A stretch of DNA of 64,000 nucleotides, from positions 71,309,762 through 71,373,761 of the forward strand of contig CM031878.1 of NCBI GenBank assembly GCA_018697195.1, read 5' to 3'. Under the pieces are notes generated by a model. That model was not told where the DNA came from. It was given only the letters and a program-made list of their open reading frames with translations, and made no database searches. Source of the DNA: Certhia americana (taxonomy: Eukaryota > Chordata > Aves > Passeriformes > Certhiidae). Every line of letters begins with the position of its first letter. Position 1 is the first letter of the stretch. The position numbers were made by a program, and so were the translations under genes. This document shows, one piece after another, positions 26,496 to 39,900 of the stretch.

Positions 26496-27999
26496 CTGAA
26501 ATAGACTAGGATAGGGAGACAAAAACAGTGGTTAAATGTCTTGAGAAAAGATTGTGTTTGAATCAACAAACATTTGTATATTTTGCATTTAAAGAAACAG
26601 ACCTATAAAATGTCTGTTACTTACACCCAAGAATAGGAAATGCCTCTCCTTGGTGCTCTTCATGCATCTCCAGCCTGATTTATAGGAAACACAATGCTTC
26701 CTTTGATTGATGCAGTTAATCTCTGTTCTCAGCATTTGCCATTATAATCCAAATTCTTGATAAAATGTGCAGATCTATAAAGTGGGCACAGAAAGCACTG
26801 GTGTAAGGAAAAAGTTCAGTAAAAAGCACAGTAAGGAAAGTTCAGCTGCCTACATGTTGTTTCTAGTACCATTTTAGAATTTCCAGTGCATACTCTTTTT
26901 GGACTTTTGATGCTGCTCTGGACACACGTGGGGCTTAAGGTAGTCCTGAGTCATATGACCCTAGTGATGTCTTTGACACCTGAAAGAGCCTAAATTCACA
27001 GTAATGTTGACATTTTGTTGCAGCATGTAAATGATTTCATAAGGGACTGGGAAAATCTTCCCAAAGAGCTTTCTGCAGCTGGAAATGCAGTGTCCCTAAC
27101 AAAGGAAACAGGAGCCTCAGTCCTGGTTAACTTCATCTCTTTCTCTCTTAAATTGTAAATTCTTTGAAAATGGGAAAAACTAAGTAAAACAGTGAGGAAG
27201 CTATTGTTAAAAGAAAATAAAGATTTAAAACTGTATACAAGTATGTTAAAAGAAAATGAATTCTTCTGTCTTAAGTGCTCTTTGTGAAGAGTGTTAGTGA
27301 AGCTCTGTAAAAAGGATGTAGAGCTGCTATACCATCTTGAATTATGGAACTGGATTCAGATGGCATCTTGCATTAAAATATATATATATATGAGGCTCAG
27401 CTGCAATTTACTGCACAGCTGAAGAGGAGGAAGAGCAACAAAATAAAGTGCTAGTAACTGTTATGAAAACACGGAGGATTATACAAACATTTGTTAACTT
27501 CAGACTAACACTTAGTGTAAGAAATAAATCTAGACAGTCATGTCTCAGGGTAATATTGGGAGAATTAAATGGAAAAAAACTTCCACATTATTTTTAACAG
27601 CAGGAAGTTTCTAGATGAACATTCCTTCTCACTTAGGGGAATCTGTCAAGGAGATGTTGGCTGGACACGGGAGGGTGGAGGACACTGCTGCATATAGCTG
27701 AGAGGATTCACCACCTTTACAACTCTTGCAAATGGGGTCTGTTCAGAGCTCTTATACCAAAGGAGTAAAAAGCTAGAAGGTGGACAAGTGAGTTCAACAG
27801 CAAAAGTTCAGGGAATTTACCTGATCTCTGCCTCATAAAGAGAAGGTTGCAGAGAGACAGCTTGGGCTGAGAATTAGGCCAGGGATTCAGTTCAAAGAAC
27901 ACAAATATTTAAACATGGAGTCACATCATAAAGGTATAGATTTCAGAGGGTGTAAAGGGACAGTTCCTTCTAGAGAATGACACAAAAGCTGCTACTACA
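26496..27999. other. Unique sequence, no supported gene
   Basis: No recognisable gene or repeat apart from an (AT)n run at 27379-27391. Open frames are at most 61 codons. Confidence 0.55.
27379..27391. repeat. (AT)n microsatellite
   Basis: Short uninterrupted AT dinucleotide run. Confidence 0.85.
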
Positions 28000-30120
28000 G
28001 ACTTTGTATGGAAGAATGTGTCTGTAAGATAAACTATTTAGACAAAAAGTTATGTGACTGCAGACAGATGGGCAAAAACATTAAAAATGAGTAGTGGATC
28101 ATTCACACAAAAAGCTCAACGGATACAAAATATTTTATTCTGAAGTATACTGAACAGATAGATGATAGAATTATATAGAAAACCATAGCATTGTACATAC
28201 TAACTCAAATGAAATGGAAAAAAAAGAAAATAAGTTTAGGAAAAGTGCCAAACAAATCAGGTGTAAACTTATGTAAAAAGTAAAGATACTTAAGCTAGAA
28301 AATAAAAGGAATGCCTGAAAATGCCAGAAGAGGGAATACAGAAGGAAATAATGAATTGTATATTCCTATCCCACAGGCTGTACAATCAAACACCTCTAGA
28401 ATTTTTTACTGAAGATGCAGCAAAACATCAGGTCATAGTTACAGAACTGAGCACAAACACATGTAGATCATTCTACCTGAAAACAAATCCAAAAATCTTT
28501 ACAGAGGAAGTTTTAAAAAAAGTGCTTCAAGATGTGGGTGAAAAACTAAAATGGTGTATATCATATAAATAATATAAGACAGATAAGGACAAGAGTGGGT
28601 GCCGTGACAACATGATTTCAATATGCAGAAATGACTGGCATAGATAACAGTTATCAAGTGATGTGCAAGCAGTACATCAAAAGACAGTTTTACAGAGGAG
28701 AATTAAGAAGCTATCATAAGGGAAAAGAAAGCATGAAGGAGCTTGCTTCCGTGTAACAACTCACTTTTACTGAAAGCATGTCAAGGAATGGCTGAAGCAT
28801 AACTTTCTTGAAAATTTCTCTTGAAAAACTCTGAAACCAAAGACCAAACTCATCATGCTGGACAAAGAGGAAACCAGAAAATAATCAGCAAGATAACATT
28901 CCCTGCAGCTACATTCAAGATGGACACATATGGGCAGAGATTGTGTTTGTGAAGGGTAATGAAAAGGAGGTTGGAATTATTGATCCAGGGCTTCAAAGAG
29001 CCTGAGATATTCATATTCACATACACCATGGAAGTGAGCATTCAGTGCTATTTCTAAGAATAAAGATATTATTTTTAATAATGTGCCTGAGTGATAAATT
29101 GCTTTGCATAATCACCAAGAAAGAAAAAGTAGCACATAGGAAGGTACGATCAGGTAAAATTAGGAAGAAAAACTAAGTAACGGCAGTGAAGACTTTTGTG
29201 GAAAAAGAAGAACAAAGTAATGATGAAGACCAATAAAGGACTAATTAAATTCACATTAAAGAAGTATGGAAATATGGAAAGGACAGCCAGGGGTAAGGAC
29301 TGGACTGGAAGATTCTTGATATGTCAAAGAAAGAAGATAAAAATGTTGCCTCATTTAAGTTCAGAAAAATGGTGAAAAAGAATACAAGTAAGAGAATAAC
29401 TACAAATGGTAGGGGTTCAGAGACAGGTAGAGAAGGAAAATCAGATAAACCATCCATGTTTTCTGTATGCTTTAAAGAAGCTTAATGCTAAGGCATCACA
29501 TTTTATACTGTGAGATGAAGAAAGTGTCACATACAAGTAGAGATATTTTAAAAGAAAGCCCTTATAAAATCAGGCCTTGCTTTGCTGAATTACCAGTTGG
29601 CCTGTAAGTTCCCATAAAAAAGAATTAGAAGAACAAAACCCAGTAAACATAACAAACTATTCTTGTAGAGAAAAGCAGCCTGCACCTTTAAAAACAAGAG
29701 GACTGTTCCATGAGAATCAGTGAAGAAGATGCATAAACAATCCAGAAGTAGAGTGATTTAATAGACAGGCACAAAGACCATTTACCAAGCAGTAAACTGA
29801 GTTTCAGTATATTGTTAACTAATTAGGTTTAGCGCAGTGCCTTCTAATATTTCTTATAAATATGAGCGATATAAATAAAGAATTAGCCTTTCTGCATAAG
29901 AAACTAAATCCCATCTGCTTATTACTGCAACAAGAAAGAGCAAAAAGCTTAAGAGGACACAATGGAAGAGATGAAACAGTAAAAGCACAGCTGATGAAAG
30001 ATAATGGAACCAGTAGAAAAGAAGGTTAAATACCAAAATAGGCAAAGCACAGTTTGAAGCAAAAAATCTCTAACAGGAAAGTGGTAAAAAATGAACCATA
30101 AAGTCCATTCCTAAATTATG
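28000..30120 (+). other. Purine-rich, A-rich strand block
   Basis: Over about 2.1 kb the plus strand is markedly enriched in A and G. Sample 60-base lines have about half A; the line at 29161 has roughly 45 purines to 15 pyrimidines. It contains an 83-codon plus-strand frame (28321-28572) with no recognised domain, and a similar open stretch in the 29190-29400 region. Such asymmetry can mark a decayed retroelement interior, a former transcript or a local mutational bias. I see no retroviral or LINE protein motif, no LTR pair and no splice-bounded structure that would decide between these. Confidence 0.45.
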
Positions 30121-32845
30121 CAAAACTGTTTATGCAAACCCCAAAAGGAACAATGAGATTCAGGTTAGTCTGCAGACAAAGGGTTAGTCAAAACTGCCTG
30201 CCCAACTGCTACTGCTCCAAAGTACAGTTATCCATTAGGATAAGCATAAATGAAAGACCTTGCCCTTGTATTGAAGAGACAGATCAGAACTGTACGTGTG
30301 ATCCGTACAAACAGTGATCCCTCAAAGCATCTCTTCTATGCTGTATATCACCAACTAATCCTTCCATTTTTCATTCATTATTATATCACCATAAGCACGC
30401 GTGTCAGCGAAGCTCTGCCATATGGTGTAGCTTTGGCACCAGCTGTTTTTTCCAGTTATTAATAGATAACGAACTGAAAAGTCTTCTAGTAAGATGCATA
30501 CAGATGATTTAATGGCTGTTGAGGAATGGCTAACAATCTCACTCAAAATTTGACTTGAAGTCCCTTTTAAGTGAAGAGATTTTTTGTTCGTGTTTATATT
30601 TTTTTTAGAATCACAAAAATGTAGACAACCCACTAGATCTACCCTTCATAAGCATCTAAGAAAACCCACAATGGTTGCAAGAAAAAAGGATGAGACAGTC
30701 CCAACCATTCATTGGGACATCTTGGTAATCAAGAACTACAGAATTAGATGATCCAAAGAGAGGACTGGAGAGACCATTTTATGTACCATTTTATACTCCA
30801 TGTGATAATTCAGAGCTATGCTATTAAACTTTAGATACAGAGTTCAGGCCAATTTGTAGCACTACAAAATTCCAGACTCCCTTTCTCCCTCTTTCATTGG
30901 TGTGCATGTGCATGTGTGTGTGAGACAGTCGCATTGTAAAAAGCAAAATGCATTTTGACACTGCAGAAAGTAAGAAACGGAGAGGAAGATGTTAAAAGTT
31001 AGAAAAATCCACAGTTATTTTGGTGCTGCAAGTTGACTTAGATAAAAGCAAACAGTTAAATAGAAACCAATTCAATTCAAACAGACAGTTTTGACATTTA
31101 AATGAAATTTCCAAAGCATGTACTGTGGTTAAACAAGGAGTGTGGCTAGCTTCCAGATACATATGGTAATTGTGAGGAAGCAGTTTTATTGATGACAATC
31201 AAAGCTGGCAAGAGATTTTTGGGCCTGTGAACACACAAAAAACCCAGGCCTTTTGCATAATCTACGTCATCTTCCCTCTTCATCTAATAACTTTTCCCTT
31301 TCCTAGTTTCCCTCTATGACTTTCTGAAATACTCCCTAACGTTGTTTCTAAATGCTCCTTGCCTTGATTGCATTCTAGGTTTGATTGATTTTTTCAGTCT
31401 CTTTCCACATCATTCTCTTTCCATCATGATTCCAGTCTAACCTTCATCGTTCTCTGATATGGAGATAAACTAGAAAAACACTCCCATAACAATCTTGCAA
31501 AAGGACCAGCTGAATCTCCTCGTGACCTTTGTACATGGCAGAGTTAAAAATACACATTTAGCAACTGCCAACAATAGGACAGCTGTCAAAGAGAGGGCCC
31601 ATCTTACACCTGAAGAATTTAGTCTAGTTTAAAGTATTGACTGTTCACAAACCGTATGTGATAGAAGCTTAATCCTTGCTGGTATATGAATGCATCATGC
31701 ATTTATGAATAAGTCTTCAAATACAGCAAAACTGAACTAAAACTAAAACAAAACAAAGTTCTGAAAATTACTTTTTATCTTCCTCTTCATTTTTTTATAA
31801 TGTCTTTTTATTCTATACACAGAAGTAAAGTTCAGTATCTATCCCTATAGAGTAGCAGCTCATTTCAAAAATGGAACAAAACAAGGCAGTGTCCAAAATA
31901 GTTGCTGCCTGCAATCCAAGATGGGGAAAGGCAGAACAAAAATATGAGCCTTTTATCCTACCCTACAGGAGTCAGGACTGGCTCAGATGGATCTCCAGCT
32001 GCACTGAATCCAATGTTCAAGGACTGTCTCAACAGAAAGCATCTTGTTCCTGCTAATTCTGCCCACTAAACTGAAAGCCAAATCCTATTTTGCTGGAAAG
32101 AGAGAGTTATTACCAGAAAGAGCTGTAGGGATGCAGATCAGAAACATATTAAATCCCAAACTGACTTAACAGCAGCTAGAGAGTTGGACACAAGAAAAGA
32201 ATTCTCTTTGGTCTGCCCTAGCTTTGAAGCCTTAAGAATTTCTAGGCAACTCAACAGCAGTAATAGATGGAGGGTTTTTTAACTGTCTGCTCAGGAAGGT
32301 ATTAAATCAGAATTCTTACTAGTTAGATCTGTAAGACAGAAAAAATCTTGGACTTACCTGGAGATACAGATACACCAAAGAAGTCAAAAGAAATACTGAA
32401 TACTTTGAGATTGCTCTGCCTTACTACAGAGAGATAAATATGCCCTCATACAAAAGGAAGGTCAATATCCATGTAACTTCATCCAGTTGCTGGCTAATAC
32501 TACCACATTCAGTGTTAGGCTGAACACAAGGCGATCAGTTGTGGTCATCCACTCCTCGCTGAAATAAAAAATAATTATGTTTTGGAAAAACTCTCTTTCT
32601 AACTTCAACTAAATGAAAGGACATTTTCCTAACTGAGCACATTAAAAATAAAACCAGGAAGAAACATTTTTCAGTACATCAGTGATTTTAAAATTACGTT
32701 TGACACTGAGGCTGATGCTAGAATTTCTGATTAAGAGAAATATTTACCTACCATAATCAACACTTCCAACAAAAATGGCTCTGTTGATGATGAATTCAAC
32801 TTTCCCTCAGTCTTTTCATTATAAATAAATTAATTTCCATGATAA

Positions 32846-32877
32846 ATTTTTATCATATAAATTTTTATGATAAAAAT
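32846..32877. repeat. AT-rich inverted repeat, 11-bp stem
   Basis: ATTTTTATCAT (32846-32856) and ATGATAAAAAT (32867-32877) form a perfect stem around a 10-base AT loop. AT-only stems arise easily by chance. Confidence 0.65.
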
Positions 32878-35800
32878 GATATTTTTGCCATGCTTGTTTC
32901 TTTCTCACATAGTCGGGGAATTATACCATACTGATGTCTAATGTACATGTAGCTTCTGATGGAAATCACAAATCAGTTCTCTAGCCTGTCTACTGAAGAA
33001 CAACCTTTCAAAGTGGAAGATGCTGTCTTTTGATTAGAATTAGACTCTTAAGATACCAAATCAATCTGTAATTTTATGTGTACACAATAACTTTCTCTAG
33101 CAAGTTATAGTCAGATAGTAATGTCCTTTCTTAATTGCTGTTGGAAAATGTTTTCAAAGTAAAATTTTGATCTTCACACACTGAATCCACAAGCAACTTA
33201 GTTTCTAGGTGGATTGCCATGGAACATCTACAATCAGCCAAATAATAGCACAAGGATTATATAAGTGTATTACAGCTGTTTCAGCTAAACCCATATCCTT
33301 TAGTTTGTACATCATCACCATCAATGCTATAAACATTGTTTGAGCTCATTTCTCATTTTCTGCTTGTCAGTGTTAAAACTCAGGTGATCCTTTCATGGCT
33401 ATCAAGGCCTCTAGAGACAGGAAATACCAATATACTCCAAAAAATACTCAGAGAAAGCTGAATTTTTAATGAAATTTCCCAAGACCAGACAGGTAACATT
33501 AAGTAACCAACCAACCTACACATCAGGCTAGTTTCTACAGATGACAGATTAATAAAAAACAAGGACAAAAGGAACAAAAAAAATGAATCTTCACATGACC
33601 ATTTCCACATGGAAGAATTTATTAACTCTATGAAAGTGCCATGGAAAGAGGTGACTGCATTACGTTTATATCTGCAGGTATGAGTGTTCACAGCCAAAAC
33701 AGTGCCCTTCTCATATGCAGTGTGCAGTGATGTGCACTGCAAAGTTAAAAAAAAAGTCCCTGAAATTTTAAGAAATATGAGGCCAAGCAAACTGAACATT
33801 TTGAGAAAGAGAATTCATATAACCAAAATTAATGCTGGGGCTGTACCACTGAAACACCATTTTCAAAGATACAAAAGAGAGAAATATATCAGCAGTATAT
33901 ATTAAAAGCAGCAAAACTCCATTGGCAAGTAAATTTTTCAGGTTAATATATGATAGTTTGGTAGCTAAAATACAACAATTAGAGACCATGGGAACAAATA
34001 TCAGACAGGTATTTAAGTTACAGATATGAAGAAGCAAAAATAAAAATTTATTTCTTTTACCTGAAAAACCATGATATTCAACTCTTTGCAGTCAGACTGC
34101 AGGTATTTTAGCCCCTGAAAACATTTCTAATCCAGTGTGTAAATGAATTTGAAGACTTTCAATTGGTAGGGAAATTTGCATTTGCTATTGTTTTAATAGG
34201 ATAAAAATAAATCCTAAATAAGGGTCTCATTCTTTCTACAGATGTTACACATATGTCATGTAAAATATTATACCTTTTCTCTTTGACAGCTATGTTGAAA
34301 AATTCAAGACAAACAGAAACTTTTACCTAGTCTAATCAAGAGTTCTATGGACAGATCATCTTTAATTTCTGAACTTTCTTACAAAATTTGCTTTGTGGCA
34401 CGTAAGAAAAAAATAACAGCTAAAGCTTTAAAACAATTTAACTTGCATCTTTGCAGCCTAATCTGGTAGCAACACTTAAAAATGAAACATTAACCTCTTT
34501 ATCAGAATTTATGTTTACTAGATAGGATGCACACTTTACAGTTAGTGGCTCACACCCTAGGCAACCATGATGATCTTAAAATTGCATTCCTTTGGATTTA
34601 TTCAGAAATTGTTTACAAAATAACTACTCACTATCCTCTATTTTTGAGCTTAAGTAAATTACAGTCTGTTGTTTATTCTCTCAAATTTAAGATACTTTGA
34701 AAAACAACATATCATATCTAATTTTAGTTTTGATCAGTCATGAATTACTTAGTGCTAACCTAAACACAAAACCTGGAAAACTTATGGGCATCTGATTTTT
34801 ACAGGCTTCCTAAATATATGATGAATAGATGAATGATACAACAACACAGAATATTTTGTATATAAAAATTAATTAATTTTGATGCTTAACCAACTCTAAA
34901 AAAAAGGGTACTCCTACTAACAGATCTTCAGTTAGCCTTTATGGTTATTACTACAGGTATGTTAATTTCATCTGGCTCTAAATCAAGCTGACTGTTTGGA
35001 ACATGTCTAAATTTGGAAAAGTTTAAATATGGCTGTGGAACATTTCTACCATTTTTCATAATGGTAGGACTGTTTGTTAATAATATGACAAACAACACAG
35101 AATGCAGGACACCAATTTCTTTTCTAGCTAGTCTTCTGTGACCACTGGGTTGAATTCCAGACAGATGGCAGAGGTAACTGGGATGTTGGCCAGTGAGTAC
35201 CCTGCAGCTACATTTCCAATTGCTTATGGTTATTTCAGTGGAAAAGGGTGCATAGGAAGCAGCCGGCAGTCATATTTTTCAAAACAAAAGGTCTCCAAAC
35301 ATTATGTTTGTGGCGTAGAAGCTGAACTGACCGGGATGGCAGCCCTACTCCTCCTGCCCTCTGTCATTTACAACAGGATATTTTGCTGCCCACTCCTTCT
35401 TTAAACCATCCACTCTTCTCCATAAGGAAGAATTATTGCCAACCATAGTACCAGTGAACCTTGAAGTTAACAAATTGGAACAGTCTTCTCAATGCAGTCT
35501 TGTGAAGTTCCCATTTTGCATCAATGATCTAATCCAAGTCACTCTTTCAGGTGAACTTTACTTTCAGAATTATCTAGTTGAACCATTCTTTGGAAATGCC
35601 AAAATTGTTCTTTTGTAGGAAGGTGAAATGGATTTTTTCTTTCTACATAATTTTGGCAACAGTGTTTAGAGATATTTTAAAATAAAAATGTAATAACCAA
35701 AGACTATTCAAAAAAAAACCCCAAATCACAAACAAAATTACAAAAATCAGCCAACCCCTTCCTTCCCCCCAGATTCCAGAAAAGATTGCATAAAAGCACA

Positions 35801-36368
35801 CCTGCTATACCTTATAATGTACTTAATCTAACAGACTGTGGGTAATTAAGTCATAAAGAGACCCACATGGGTACCTGTGTAAGCAGTATAATCTAATCAT
35901 CAAGGTATTTGTTAATCCTGATGCAATATCAGAGAATTGGTATAAATGAAGACACAAAATTAAGCAATTCACTATAAATAGTACCTGAGATACCAAGAAT
36001 AAAACTGTGGAAGGAAAGAAACAACTACTGAAATGCCTAAATCAGATTTATTCCTCTTTGAATTTAAAGTGAGTATGCATACATGCAAGTACTTTGTGTT
36101 CATTTCCTTGAAAGACTTGGATTTGAGCAGAGAAAAAATTTTACAGAGATAGCCCAGAATCAGCCTGTCAGTCAAATATGAGGGTCATAGTACAAACAGG
36201 CTTCAGACTGCCTTCTACTAAGGTACCTAACTGGAACAATTGTTAAAATTGAAAATACTTTTTTCTCTTGCAGACTGGAAGGAAAAGTAAGGGAGTTGCT
36301 TAAAAAAAGTTGAAGCACCTAGACTGATTAGCAATCTTGGGGTTAAAAGGACAAAATTTGACTCTCAA

Positions 36369-36396
36369 AAGTTTCTGAGAAAACTCTCAGAAACTT
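36369..36396. repeat. Perfect hairpin, 12-bp stem, 4-base loop
   Basis: AAGTTTCTGAGA (36369-36380), loop AAAC, then its exact reverse complement (36385-36396). The stem is of mixed composition, so chance is less likely than for AT-only stems. There is no T-tract suggesting a terminator, and precursor-microRNA stems are usually longer, so function is unknown. Confidence 0.8.
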
Positions 36397-36764
36397 CCGC
36401 AGAGCAGAAAAATATGCTATTAAATACAAAAAAACATATAAGCTAACAACATTTAAAAACTTCGTTTTTATAAGCTTATACGTTTCAACAATAAGGACTC
36501 TGGAACATAGAAAAACTAAAAAAAATCCAAACCAAGGTTGTGTTTAATATCTATAATTTCTTTTTAAGGGTAAAAAAATATGAATATACCAATAGTGCTA
36601 TAAATCTTAGGTCCTAATCAAACTCAACTGCTTTTCTGAAACATCTTGAAAATTCCTTAGCCGTGCAGAATGATGAGATTGTTTCACCATTTAATTTTTA
36701 GACACAATTTAAGTACTGTATCTTGATTCTGTGGGTGATAAAGGACAGGGGAATGTGCACTCAC

Positions 36765-36944
36765 CAGTTCTCTGGGATGCTTACCCCCAGTATAGCTCCA
36801 CGCTGAGTGCTGCTGAGTTCAGACACATCTCCATACACAGCTGGAAAGAAAGCTTGTGGCACTTCCTCAGGTAACTCACTGCACTTAGCTGTGCAGAAAC
36901 AGAGGTGCAGACTGACACAGCCTCTGCTGCACACATAGGTCCAG
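36765..36944 (-). CDS. Candidate internal exon, unidentified (speculative)
   Basis: On the minus strand a block of exactly 180 nt is bounded by a pyrimidine-rich CTCCCTGCAG acceptor (36954-36945) and a strong AACTG|GTGAGT donor (GT at 36764-36763). It is open throughout in one frame: a Cys-rich first half (WTYVCSRGCVSLHLCFCTAK), then an acidic, Ser-rich second half. The frame meets a TGA inside the donor, as real exons often do. Length divisible by three and equal entry and exit phase suit a cassette exon. The local sequence is richer in G and C than its surroundings. No domain is recognised and no partner exon could be linked, so chance or a noncoding-RNA exon remain good alternatives. Confidence 0.2.
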
Positions 36945-39900
36945 CTGCAGGGAGCACCAGGGGGACAGACCAAGACAATCTCCTACTTTTGTGCAGAGGT
37001 ACTACCACACTACACATTTTTTGAAAGTATTATTATCTACTGTGACCAAGGCTTTGTACATCCAAACCTTACTATGTGGATTAGAAGCAAAATATTAATG
37101 GGATAGGTGTGAGCAGCAGCTTCTCCAGCTTCTGCAGAGCACTGCACAACACCTGCTGGCTGAGCCAAGCCTGGCTCCAGCTTCCAGAGCCCGTGGAGGC
37201 TGGGTGCCTCATGTCATGGGCGATAGTGCCATCTCTGATGTGCAGTTTTACAGCAGAGAAGTCTTCCCCATAAATTCTTGCTAAAAGTGAAACAAATTTT
37301 CACCTGGCTATTTTTTCAGCTTCGTAATGTCATTTTAAGTCAACACTGATCTTAGAGTGTGTTAAGTGAAATGACTTGGATGGAAGAAGTTTTGAACTAA
37401 TTAAAATTTTTTTTCCTAGAGCACACCTACCAGTCTGAGAAGCACCCCGCCTTACATGCAGAGCAAAATTTGTTCCCTCTTTTGAGAGCCTACAGAAGAT
37501 ATTACTGAGGCCTGCTTGTGTGGTTTTTTTAAAATCAATTACTTTATCTTATAGTGCAGAGTTTATCACCACAAGACAGTGCAGAGGAAAACTTATAGTT
37601 ACAGAAAAGATTTCACCTTTTTTTTTTTTTCCTATTTTTCTGTGATAGAGAGCTTAAGTCAAACAAAAGAAGATAGGCAAGCCAAGTTGAAAAAAGTCCT
37701 CATGGGACAATATCTCTGTGTTTCTGCTACCAGTTTCTCCTTGTGGGAAGAAAGTGTTAAACTGTATATTTAATTTTTGGAGAAAATTAATGTAAAGAAC
37801 CAGCATGCATTTCTATGCAACCTTCAGAATTTTTAGATAGAGGATATTAAATTTCACCCAGAGAATAAAATAAAGAGGCAAATTGAATGTCCCTAACATG
37901 GAAACAGAATACAGATATTAATATAACCCTTGTTAGCCTTCAGCTCACTATTGAGAAATTGTAACATTAAATAGCATTGGAGTGGCTGCATCATTGCAAT
38001 GCAACCTGTGAGTTTGCCCTATATAAAAGACATCGAGGCTCACTGTATTCACTGTGTTTTACTGTCAGGTTCTATCCTAATCCCAGTATCTCTCAGTTTG
38101 TTTTGTGAAAAATTGGAGAGAAATATTGCTTTCCTGTTTTAAAATAAATATTTGATAGTTTATATGCTATAACATTGTTACAATGAGACAGAGGAACAAA
38201 TAATTAGCATTTTTGTGCAGGAACTACTTCACCTCAGTCTTTTTCAGGATGGATATCTTTTTCAGATAGAGAACAAGTGGGAAAAAAGAAATTAAGCTTT
38301 GGTTGTAATGTTTTTTGTTTGTTTTGTTTGATGGGTTTTTTGGTTTTTTTTCCTGAAAATATTTCCAAGGGGAAGTTTCCAAACTAATACTGACTTTCAA
38401 TTGCCTCAATCTTTAGAAGTATAAATATCATCAACCAATGTACATTTCTAATAATAATGGATCTAATTCGGTAGTATATATCTATAATTTTAATATTTTA
38501 CCAGTAAACCTATCTCCTCTACAGCTATTAAGGAACAAGAAACATCTGTTCCCAGCTATAAATCTCATGTCACCAGTAAATCCCACCAAGAAAACGTTAT
38601 TTGCACATTACTACAGAAGTCATAGTCACATACATAAAAACATTGTGTCCTGCAGAACAGCTGCCATGTCATCTCAAACTTTTCTAAAATAGGGCAGTGT
38701 GCCAAAGTATAGGCCATGTCCTTACACACGGGTACGTTCAAGACAGAAAATCCTATATGGAAGGATTCACCTTCAGACACCGTGGAATACTGTAAGAAGG
38801 TGAACTTTGCTGACAATGTAAAAGGCTGTGCTTGGTAAACAGACACTCCAGCATTCCAGTGCTGCTTGATATTACGTTATTTTAATATTGTCTTTTGGTG
38901 TAACACAGGTTACAATGTCTATAGTTGACTTCCATGTTGAGGACACTCAGTTTCACTTCTTAATTTGTTCCCTAAGTGAATTTTAATAGCATTTATCCAT
39001 AACTTCTGATGATTGTATGGAAGCGGGCTTCAGTTTGTTTACATTATTTTCTTCAAAAAATTTAATGCAAGGGAAAAAAAATCAGTTATTCATATTTCAG
39101 GTAGTTCCCCAAATTATATTACCTCAAGAAAAAGGGAAAAAAGGGATTTTTATCCGGTGTGAAGGAAAAACCACAGAAAATATATTATAAAGCCTTATTT
39201 CTTGAATTATCTTCTTGTTACATGACAAACTACATACTTTTATCTCAATCACTGATTAGCTTGGGGAAAGCATTGGAAAAATGGTTCTGTCAGTGATACT
39301 TGCCTTGTGTGAAATTTTAAAGTGGGTTAAGTTTAAAGCTATATTTAGAGTGGTATTACTATGGGTCTAGGACAAATGGTAATCAGCTTAATTGAGGGCA
39401 AAGGAGATTGAAGTTAGATATTACAAAAAGCTTTATAACAGTAAGGGTAATTAATGACACAAAAATTTATCTAATGCAGCTGTGTAAAAACACACGTTTA
39501 GAGTTTTCGGAAACAGATTAGGCAAGAACATGCACATGTATATCTAGTCCTACCTGAGAGCACAGATGCAAGCTATACGACCTTTTGAAATTCTCTTATA
39601 TCTTACATTTCTGGGTCTTACAGTTGCTGATAACCAGAAACATTCATAGGCCAACAGAGGATTGTTGTTTGCAGTACCTTCTGTACACTTGTTTTCCCTT
39701 GGATCTATGTTTCTACATAGCAGGGAATGAATTAAAACGCTTTAAAATTAATTAAAACTGAACTTTCCTGTACTCTACTTTGCAGAAATTGTGACTGAAA
39801 TTCAGGAAAGCTACATGTGTCTTGCCCTGCTGAAAAGAGTTTATCTCTTCTAATTCTAGCAGTGATCTTAGTGCATGACTGCTAAATTACCAGAAGATTG

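Larger units (their letters stand above)
30121..36700. other. Unique sequence, no supported gene
   Basis: No gene recognised. A 61-codon frame at 30132-30317 has eight Cys but no recognisable spacing. 31240-31500 is pyrimidine-rich on the plus strand. The longest frame (139 codons, 33380-33799, minus) has no domain. Contains inverted repeats at 32846-32877 and 36369-36396. Confidence 0.55.

Noticed and set aside
30132..30317. 61-codon frame with eight Cys
   Set aside because: Cys spacing matches no small secreted-protein fold I know, and there is no signal peptide.
32846..32877. AT hairpin as a possible transposon end or regulatory RNA
   Set aside because: AT-only composition makes such stems common by chance, and no partner end was found.
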